Assembly: GCF_015356855.1 (NCBI RefSeq)
Contig: NZ_ARXR01000008.1
Coordinates: 1 to 64,000, forward strand
Length of the DNA stretch: 64,000 nucleotides
Reading direction: 5' to 3'
From: Alloalcanivorax venustensis ISO4
GTDB lineage: Bacteria; Pseudomonadota; Gammaproteobacteria; Pseudomonadales; Alcanivoracaceae
The position numbers were made by a program, and so were the translations under genes. Below are positions 58,135-64,000 of this stretch, piece by piece; the first letter of the stretch is position 1; every line of letters begins with the position of its first letter. The notes beneath the pieces are model-generated. The model searched no databases. It had not been told where the DNA came from and saw only the letters and a program-made list of their open reading frames with translations.

Positions 58135-60345
58135 ATGAGTAACGAGTCCACCACTTCCCGCGCCCGCTCCGGCCCCCTGGACGACGAAATCGATCTGCAC
58201 CGCCTGTTCGCGCTGCTGATCGACGCCAAGTGGCTGATTCTCGGCACCACCGTGCTGGCGTTGCTGTTGGGGGCCTTGTACGCGGCCCTGGCCACGCCAA
58301 TCTACAAAGCGGATGCGCTTCTGCAAGTGGAGAAGAAGCAGGCCGGCCTGCCCGGGTTTGAGGAGCTTAACGAGGCCCTCGGTCAGGAATCCTCGGCGGC
58401 GGCGGAGATCGCCATCCTCACCTCGCGCATGGTCCTGGGGAACGTGGTCGAGCAACTGCACACCGATATCCTGGTCTCACCGGACCGCACACCGGTATTG
58501 GGCGCGTTCAACGCCCCGGACCCGGCGCCGCCGGGCACGCCGCGACCGCTGTTCGCGGGCTACCGCGACAGCCAAACTCTGGTTACCGTCAAACGCTTCA
58601 CGATGCCGGACAATCTGCGCGGCGCGGCGTTCACTCTCACCGCCGACGACCAGGGCCATCCCGCTCTGTATTACCAGGGGCAAAAAGTGCTTGGCGGTCC
58701 CGCTGATCAGGTGCTTACTAGCGACGACAAAACCATCGCCCTGGAGCTGGGTGAATGGCAGTACGGCGGAGAAAATCTGACCCTGGTGCGCCAGTCCCGG
58801 CTGTCCGCCATCAACAGCCTGCGCGGCCGCATGGAAGTGCTGGAAAAGGGCAAAGAGACCGGCATCCTTACCGTCACCCTCACCGGCCCCAATCAGGCGC
58901 GCATCCAGAAAGAGCTGGACGCGGTGGCGGAAAACTATCTCCTGCAAAATATTAATCGCCAAGCCGCCGAGGCGGAAAAGAGCCTTCAATTCCTGGATGA
59001 ACAGCTTCCGGAGCTGAAAGCCAAGCTCACCGCCGCTGAAGAAAAGCTCAACGAATACCGCCTGCAAAGGGACTCCGTGGACATGGAGCTGGAGACCCGG
59101 TCCCTGCTCGGCCGCCTGGTCTCCATGGAAGCCAAGCTCAACGAACTGAAAATCAAAGAGAGCGAAGTCTCCGCCAAGTTCACCCAGGAACACCCCGCCT
59201 ACCGCACCCTGCTTGAGCAGCGCCGCTCCCTGGAACAGGAAAAGGCCCAGCTTAACGATCAGATCGGCAACCTGCCGGAAACCCAGCAGGAAATCCTGCG
59301 CCTGATGCGCGACGTGGAACTCAACCAGGAGATCTACGTCGGTCTGATGAACCGGGCGCAGGAACTGCGCATCATGAAGGCCAGCACCGTGGGTAATGTG
59401 CGGATCATCGACGATGCCGTGGTCTACCCGTCGCCGGTGAAGCCGCAAAAAGGCCTGGTCACCGCCCTGGCCGGTGCTCTCGGCCTGATTCTCTCCGCCG
59501 GCTATGTGCTCGGCGCCGGCCTGCTGCACCGCGGTATTGAAAGCCCGGATCAACTGGAAGAGCAGGGCATCCCGGTCTACGCCGCCGTGCCCCTTTCCGA
59601 GCAGCAGCAAAAGCTGGACCGCATCGTGGCGATGATGCGCCGCCGCAAACGCTCCAAGCATGAGCCGATCCCGCTGCTGGCGGTGAGCGACCCGGCGGAT
59701 CTGGCCATCGAAGCTTTGCGCAGCCTGCGTACCAGCCTACACTTCGCCATGATGGAGGCCTCCAACAAGGTGATGATGATCTCCGGCCCCAGCCCGGAGG
59801 TGGGCAAATCCTTTATCTCCGCCAACCTGGCGGCGGTGCTCGCCCAGGTGGGCCAGAAGGTGGTGGTGATCGACGCCGACATGCGCAAGGGCCACCTGCA
59901 CCGCTACTTCGAAAACCAGAACGACGTGGGCCTCTCCGATCTCCTGTCCGGTCAGGCGGAGCACGAGCAGGCCATCCACGAAACCAAGGTGGAGAACCTG
60001 CACTTTATCCCGCGCGGTCAGATTCCGCCCAACCCGGCGGAGCTGCTCATGCACGCCCGCTTTAAGGCGCTGATGGAACGGCTCTCCGCCGAGTACGATC
60101 TGGTGCTGGTGGACACCCCGCCGATCCTCGCCGTCACCGACGCCGCCATCATCGGCCAGCAGGCCGGCACCAGCCTGATCGTCGCCCGCTACGGCGTGAA
60201 CTCCGCCAAGGAAGTGGACGTCAGCGTGCACCGCTTCGAGCAGAACCGCGTCGAGATCAAAGGCGCTATCCTTAACGCCATCGAACGCCGCGCCAGCAAC
60301 GAATATGGCTACTACGCTTATCACTACAACAGCGATAAAACCTGA
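58135..60345 (+). CDS. wzc: Bacterial tyrosine kinase and chain-length regulator Wzc
   Basis: A 736-residue inner-membrane protein. The N-terminal Wzz domain is bounded by helices near 34-53 (WLILGTTVLALLLGALYAAL) and 440-465 and includes a coiled-coil (about 285-410). The cytoplasmic kinase has Walker A' PSPEVGKSF (about 551-559) and Walker B VVVIDADMRKG. The end is a Tyr-rich tail (EYGYYAYHYNSDKT) for autophosphorylation. A GC stem with weak T-tract follows the stop. Confidence 0.96.
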   Translation: MSNESTTSRARSGPLDDEIDLHRLFALLIDAKWLILGTTVLALLLGALYAALATPIYKADALLQVEKKQAGLPGFEELNEALGQESSAAAEIAILTSRMVLGNVVEQLHTDILVSPDRTPVLGAFNAPDPAPPGTPRPLFAGYRDSQTLVTVKRFTMPDNLRGAAFTLTADDQGHPALYYQGQKVLGGPADQVLTSDDKTIALELGEWQYGGENLTLVRQSRLSAINSLRGRMEVLEKGKETGILTVTLTGPNQARIQKELDAVAENYLLQNINRQAAEAEKSLQFLDEQLPELKAKLTAAEEKLNEYRLQRDSVDMELETRSLLGRLVSMEAKLNELKIKESEVSAKFTQEHPAYRTLLEQRRSLEQEKAQLNDQIGNLPETQQEILRLMRDVELNQEIYVGLMNRAQELRIMKASTVGNVRIIDDAVVYPSPVKPQKGLVTALAGALGLILSAGYVLGAGLLHRGIESPDQLEEQGIPVYAAVPLSEQQQKLDRIVAMMRRRKRSKHEPIPLLAVSDPADLAIEALRSLRTSLHFAMMEASNKVMMISGPSPEVGKSFISANLAAVLAQVGQKVVVIDADMRKGHLHRYFENQNDVGLSDLLSGQAEHEQAIHETKVENLHFIPRGQIPPNPAELLMHARFKALMERLSAEYDLVLVDTPPILAVTDAAIIGQQAGTSLIVARYGVNSAKEVDVSVHRFEQNRVEIKGAILNAIERRASNEYGYYAYHYNSDKT

Positions 60346-60366
60346 CGCCTGCGGCGTCAGGTTGCT
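60341..60366 (+). terminator. Possible weak terminator after wzc
   Basis: CCTGACGCC (60341-60349) pairs with GGCGTCAGG (60353-60361) over a three-base loop and includes the wzc stop codon. The following sequence (TTGCTT) has few T residues, so termination may be partial. Confidence 0.4.
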
Positions 60367-60433
60367 TCAAGCCTCAAGCTGCAAGCTACAAGCAGGGGTC
60401 CAGCTTGCGGCTTGAAGCTTGAGGCTTGTAGCT
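60363..60433. repeat. Heptamer inverted array, family A (copy A3)
   Basis: Left arm: GCTTCAA, GCCTCAA, GCTGCAA, GCTACAA. Right arm on the other strand: GCTACAA, GCCTCAA, GCTTCAA, GCCGCAA. The arms are separated by about eight bases. Confidence 0.82.
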
Positions 60434-60500
60434 GTTCCTTATAAGCAAAGAACAAACCCAAAGTTGCAGGTTATAAGCCCCCAGGTACCATTCCCGCCTT

Positions 60501-62273
60501 ATGACACCTGAAATGATCTACACATCGCTGGTGGTGCTTGCGGTGCTGGCGGCGCTGGCCTCCAACCGCGTGCCCGCGGAGGTCACCATGATGGCCGCCC
60601 TGGTGGCGGTGCTGGTGGGCGATGTGATCACCGTGGAGCAGGCCCTGGCCGGCTTCGCCAACCCGGGGCTGATCACCGTGGCGGTGCTCTATGTGGTGGC
60701 CGCCGCCCTGCGCGACACCGGCGCCATCTACTGGGTGGCCCACAAGCTGCTCGGCCAGCCCAAAAGCGCCCTGGGCAGCCAGGCCCGGCTGATCCTGCCC
60801 ACTTCCATCCTCAGCGCCTTCCTCAACAACACCACCGTGGTGGCGATGATGATCCCGGCGGTGCAGGAGTGGGCCCAGCGCCTGAAGCTGTCCGCCTCGC
60901 AACTGCTGCTGCCGCTCAGTTACGCCGCCATCCTCGGCGGCACCTGCACGCTGATCGGCACCAGCACCAACCTGGTGGTGGACGGCATGATGCAGAACCG
61001 GGGCATCGAAGGCTTCCACATCTTCGACATGGCCTGGGTGGGCGTACCGCTGCTGGTCGCCGGTTCCGTATTCCTGCTGCTGTGCGCCCGCCGCCTGTTG
61101 CCCGAGCGCGAAGGCCTGGTGGAGCAGGTCGAGCAGGCCCGCGAATACCACGTGGAAATGGTGATTCCCGAAGGCAGCCCGCTGCACAACAAAAGCATCC
61201 AGGACGCCGGCCTGCGTAACCTCACCCACGGCTACCTCACCGAGATACAGCGCGGCGACAAGCTGTTCACCGCCGTCGGCCCGGACCAGCTGCTGCAGGC
61301 CGGCGACCAGCTTGCCTTTATCGGCGCCCCGGAGTGCGCCCGCGAGCTGCAGCGGGTCAACGGCCTGATCCCCGCCCACGGCGGCGCCCACAAGCTGCGC
61401 CTGAACAACCACCAGCGCTGCCTGGTGGAGGTGGTGCTCGGCCCCGAGTTCCCCGGCGTTAACAAAACCGTCAAGGACACCGGCTTCCGCACCCGCTACC
61501 AGGCCGCCATCCTCAGCATCAGCCGCGGCGGCCGCCGCCTGCCCGGCAAGGTCGGCGAGCAGGTGCTGCGCACCGGCGACACCCTGCTGCTGGAGACCAG
61601 CGACACCTTCGTCGAGCAGTACCAGTACCGCCGCGACTTCATGCTGGTCAGCCCGCTCAGCGACTCCACCCCGCCGGACTTCAGCCGGGCGCCCCTGGCC
61701 ACCGTGATCCTGGTGGCCATGGTCGGGGTCAACGTGATCGGCCTGGTGTCCGTGCTGGAGGCCGCCTTCCTGGCCGCCGGCCTGCTGCTGGTCACCCGCT
61801 GCGTCACCGTCAACCGGGCGCGCATGAACGTCAGCGTCAATCTGCCCGTGCTGGTGGTGATCGGCGCCGCCTTCGCCCTGGGCACCGCCCTGGAGCAGAG
61901 TGGCACCGCCGCCTGGCTGGTCGACGCCATGCTCGCCGACAGCATCCAGAGCCCCTGGCTGGCCCTGCTGCTGGTGTATCTGATCACCGCCCTGTTCACC
62001 GAAGTGATCACCAACAACGCCGCCGCCGTGCTGGTTTTCCCGATCGCCACCGGCGTCGCCGAGAAGCTCGGCGTCAGCCCGCTGCCGTTCATCGTCGCCG
62101 TCATGTTCGCCGCCAGCGCCAGCTTCATGACCCCGCTGGGCTACCAGACCAATCTCATGGTCATGGGCCCCGGTGGCTACCGCTTCACCGATTACCTTAA
62201 GATCGGCATCCCGATGAGTTTGGTGGCCGCGACTGTCAGTGTTGGCCTCATCCCGCTCGTTTGGGCGTTCTAG
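60501..62273 (+). CDS. SLC13/DASS-family permease with RCK_C domains
   Basis: A 590-residue inner-membrane transporter. Membrane helices fill both ends, with a central soluble part (about 205-370) holding two TrkA-C (RCK_C) domains. LLPLSYAAILGGTCTLIGTSTNLVVDGMM (about 134-162) is the signature of sodium-coupled sulfate/carboxylate carriers of the SAC1-like type. With cysC 490 bases downstream, sulfate is the most likely substrate. No clear ribosome site precedes the ATG. Confidence 0.85.
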   Translation: MTPEMIYTSLVVLAVLAALASNRVPAEVTMMAALVAVLVGDVITVEQALAGFANPGLITVAVLYVVAAALRDTGAIYWVAHKLLGQPKSALGSQARLILPTSILSAFLNNTTVVAMMIPAVQEWAQRLKLSASQLLLPLSYAAILGGTCTLIGTSTNLVVDGMMQNRGIEGFHIFDMAWVGVPLLVAGSVFLLLCARRLLPEREGLVEQVEQAREYHVEMVIPEGSPLHNKSIQDAGLRNLTHGYLTEIQRGDKLFTAVGPDQLLQAGDQLAFIGAPECARELQRVNGLIPAHGGAHKLRLNNHQRCLVEVVLGPEFPGVNKTVKDTGFRTRYQAAILSISRGGRRLPGKVGEQVLRTGDTLLLETSDTFVEQYQYRRDFMLVSPLSDSTPPDFSRAPLATVILVAMVGVNVIGLVSVLEAAFLAAGLLLVTRCVTVNRARMNVSVNLPVLVVIGAAFALGTALEQSGTAAWLVDAMLADSIQSPWLALLLVYLITALFTEVITNNAAAVLVFPIATGVAEKLGVSPLPFIVAVMFAASASFMTPLGYQTNLMVMGPGGYRFTDYLKIGIPMSLVAATVSVGLIPLVWAF

Positions 62274-62279
62274 CGGCCG

Positions 62280-62309
62280 GCTGCAAGCTACAGGCTTCAA
62301 GCTGCAAGC
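62280..62309 (+). repeat. Heptamer array, family A, left arm (copy A4)
   Basis: Tandem GCTGCAA, GCTACAG, GCTTCAA, GCTGCAA, 67 bases upstream of the four-helix-bundle gene. It is the direct counterpart of the inverted array at 62714-62746. Confidence 0.82.
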
Positions 62310-62375
62310 GGGTGGGGGAGAGCTGAGGGGGGATCGTGTAGAATTCGCGGTCTGGAATTACAAGAGGACGCAAGG

Positions 62376-62717
62376 ATGCGTTTTGAGGAATTGTCCGTAT
62401 GGAGACGGGCGGCGCGGTTGAGCGCTGACATATACCGGCATTTCGCACAGTGTCGGGATTTTGGGTTTCGAGATCAGATCACCCGGTCAGGGCTGTCGAT
62501 TCCCTCGAATATCGCCGAGGGGTATGAGCGGGCGTCTGACAAAGAGAAAGCGGTGTTTCTGAACTACGCAAAAGGCTCATCCGGTGAGTTGCGTACCCAG
62601 ATATACATTGGGATAGAAATTGGCTACATCAGCCCCGAAGTGGGCCACCGCTGGAAACGCGAAGCCCAGGATATCTCGAAGATGCTGCACGCGCTGATAA
62701 GCGCGATGCGAACTTAG
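62376..62717 (+). CDS. Four-helix-bundle protein (S23/IVP family)
   Basis: A 113-residue protein of the S23 ribosomal intervening-sequence/bIVP family, a pentameric four-helix bundle related to the Avd accessory protein of diversity-generating retroelements. The motif RDQITRSGLSIPSNIAEGYERAS (about 31-53) is diagnostic. Its own role is unknown. AGGA precedes the ATG. The gene is bracketed by inverted copies of the GCNNCAA heptamer array (62280-62309 and 62714-62746), so the unit may be mobile. Its GC content is lower than that of its neighbours. Confidence 0.92.
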   Translation: MRFEELSVWRRAARLSADIYRHFAQCRDFGFRDQITRSGLSIPSNIAEGYERASDKEKAVFLNYAKGSSGELRTQIYIGIEIGYISPEVGHRWKREAQDISKMLHALISAMRT

Positions 62718-62746
62718 CTTGAAGCTTGCAGCTTGTAGCTTGCAGC
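62714..62746 (-). repeat. Heptamer array, family A, right arm (copy A5)
   Basis: The inverted array reads on the minus strand as GCTGCAA, GCTACAA, GCTGCAA, GCTTCAA. It starts inside the last codon of the four-helix-bundle gene and ends before the cysC ribosome site. Confidence 0.82.
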
Positions 62747-62764
62747 TTCCCGAACGGAGGCAAC

Positions 62765-63382
62765 ATGACTGATACGCCCTACCAACGCCGAGAGAATGAG
62801 TCCCAGGCCGAAGTGATCTGGCACCAGACCCACATCACCAAGGACGACCGCGCCAAGCAGAAGAACCAGGTGCCCAAGTGCATCTGGCTCACCGGCCTGT
62901 CCGGCTCCGGCAAATCCACCCTGGCCAACGCCCTGGAAGTGGCGCTCACCGAGCAGGGCAAGCACACCTACCTGCTGGACGGCGATAATGTGCGCCACGG
63001 CCTGAACAAGAACCTGGGCATGAGCGACGAGGACCGCACCGAGAACATCCGCCGGGTGTCCGAAGTGGCCAAGCTGATGGTCGACGCCGGCCTGGTGGTG
63101 ATCACCGCCTTCATCAGCCCGTTCCGCGCCGACCGGGACGCCGCCCGCGCCCTGTTCGAGGACGGCGAGTTCGTGGAAGTGTTCGCCGACGCCCCCCTGG
63201 AAGAGTGCGAGAAGCGCGACCCCAAGGGCCTCTACAAGAAAGCCCGCGCCGGCGAGATCAAGGAATTCACCGGCATCGACAGCCCCTACGAAGCCCCGGC
63301 CAACGCGGAAGTGGTGATCAACACCGCCGAGCACGACATCGGTGAGTGCGTGCGCCAGCTGATCGAGAAAATCGGCGTCTGA
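62765..63382 (+). CDS. cysC: Adenylylsulfate kinase CysC
   Basis: A 205-residue kinase that phosphorylates APS to PAPS. The P-loop GLSGSGKST is at about 45-53, [35 protein letters not shown] follows, and FISPFRADR carries the APS-binding residues. The length is normal. CGGAGG precedes the ATG. cysD and cysN are absent here, so it is a stand-alone PAPS source. Placed beside the capsule locus and a putative sulfate carrier, it may supply sulfation of the polysaccharide. Confidence 0.95.
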   Translation: MTDTPYQRRENESQAEVIWHQTHITKDDRAKQKNQVPKCIWLTGLSGSGKSTLANALEVALTEQGKHTYLLDGDNVRHGLNKNLGMSDEDRTENIRRVSEVAKLMVDAGLVVITAFISPFRADRDAARALFEDGEFVEVFADAPLEECEKRDPKGLYKKARAGEIKEFTGIDSPYEAPANAEVVINTAEHDIGECVRQLIEKIGV

Positions 63383-63410
63383 GTCCGAGACCCCCACCGT
63401 TGGGAGCCCC

Positions 63411-64000
63411 ATGAAAGGCATCGTCTGCAGCAACCTCTATGCGATCACCGACGAGCGCGATCTGACCAGCAATACGCTGGCGGTTCGCGAGCTCGTCGAC
63501 GGCGCCATCGCCGAGGGACTGGAAGTCACCGCCGTGCTGCGCTTTCTGCCGCTGATCGTTAAAGGCGGCCCCTACTGGCCCAGAAAGCGCGTTCTGAACG
63601 GCTTGCCGGTGTACGACGTGCCGACCATCGGCTTCCGGTTTATCTATTCAGCCCTGCTGACCAGGCTGGTGCTGTTCCTGATGGGCTTTCGCGGGCGCTT
63701 CGACTTCGCCATCTGCCACCAGAGCTTTAACTTTATCGCCGCGAAGCGGGTGCTTGGTCGCAGGCCGGCGAAGAAGTACTTCGTGGTCCACGGCTCCGAC
63801 CTGGGCAAGCCGCAGCTACGCCGATGCCTGGATGCGGCGGACAAGACGTTCGTCCGCTCCCATGCGCTCGCGCGCCAACTGAAAGACAACTACGGCGTCG
63901 AGCCGTCCGGCATCGTCTACTCAGGCATCGACGCGGCGGAGATCATTGACCTGGAGAGCAAGGACATTTCCCTCGAAGGGGGCCTGGTGATTACCATGGC
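63411..64000 (+). CDS. Glycosyltransferase family 4-like protein, incomplete at window end
   Basis: The frame is open from ATG 63411 to the window edge, about 196 residues. It begins MKGIVCSNLYAITDERDL, with FVVHGSDLGKPQLRRCLDAADKTFVRSHALARQLKDNYGVEPSGIVYSGID typical of the N-terminal Rossmann half of GT-B glycosyltransferases; the donor-binding half is cut off. GGGAG precedes the ATG. It follows cysC by 28 bases and is likely part of the polysaccharide locus. Confidence 0.75.
   Translation, partial: MKGIVCSNLYAITDERDLTSNTLAVRELVDGAIAEGLEVTAVLRFLPLIVKGGPYWPRKRVLNGLPVYDVPTIGFRFIYSALLTRLVLFLMGFRGRFDFAICHQSFNFIAAKRVLGRRPAKKYFVVHGSDLGKPQLRRCLDAADKTFVRSHALARQLKDNYGVEPSGIVYSGIDAAEIIDLESKDISLEGGLVITM

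Overview
The window is GC-rich, densely coded chromosomal DNA of a gammaproteobacterium. The gene mix suggests a marine lipid or hydrocarbon degrader of the Alcanivorax/Alloalcanivorax type: many acyl-CoA dehydrogenases, acyl-CoA ligase, thiolase, ExaC, NosP/NahK, Ohr/OhrR, an RND pump and a Wzi-Wza-Wzb-Wzc locus. The genus is inferred from gene content only. I saw no rRNA, tRNA, CRISPR array or prophage.

Layout. 1-4.3 kb: aldehyde dehydrogenase, SDR dehydrogenase, IclR regulator and PaaI-type thioesterase. 4.4-9.8 kb: host-attachment-like protein, a NarL-type response regulator, NosP-like FIST protein and NahK-like hybrid kinase with overlapping reading frames, then ExaC acetaldehyde dehydrogenase. 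9.9-12.6 kb: a TonB receptor resembling the PQQ receptor PqqU/YncD, and PagL. 12.8-19.5 kb: a tripartite RND efflux operon with a divergent TetR repressor and an operator palindrome. 19.6-22.9 kb: ACAD, SDR and a sugar-kinase-fold phosphotransferase, resembling the levulinate (lva) / ACAD11 route for 4-hydroxyacyl-CoA. 23-35.5 kb: SurE, then acyl-CoA ligase, LivHMGF and a binding protein, then a bifunctional beta-oxidation protein and two ACAD subunits, an arrangement like the pim dicarboxylate operon. 35.7-47.8 kb: more oxidoreductases, an MFS pump, a RAYT transposase, VapBC, class II aldolase, MBL hydrolase, a membrane protein, ACAD and thiolase. 47.8-54.9 kb: an AbiEii-type toxin pair, OhrR-Ohr, MntA-HepT, a lipoprotein with a zinc-protease motif, YigZ, a 51-residue protein and a DUF1330 protein. 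55-64 kb: start of an exopolysaccharide locus (wzi, wza, wzb, wzc), then an SLC13 permease, a four-helix-bundle protein, cysC and a glycosyltransferase cut by the window edge.

The non-coding DNA is unusually structured. (1) Five lipid-metabolism promoters share one box (RRAAY-N3-RTTCC) placed 5-9 bp upstream of a TTGA -35 element, which looks like a local regulon. (2) About ten copies of a REP-like element (GTGGGAGCGGGC...GCCCGCGAAAGG) are present together with one RAYT gene. (3) Three unrelated sequence families are all built from 7-bp tandem units arranged as inverted pairs; one family brackets the four-helix-bundle gene. (4) A 265-bp cloverleaf-like element with 30-bp terminal inverted repeats lies between the two ACAD subunit genes.
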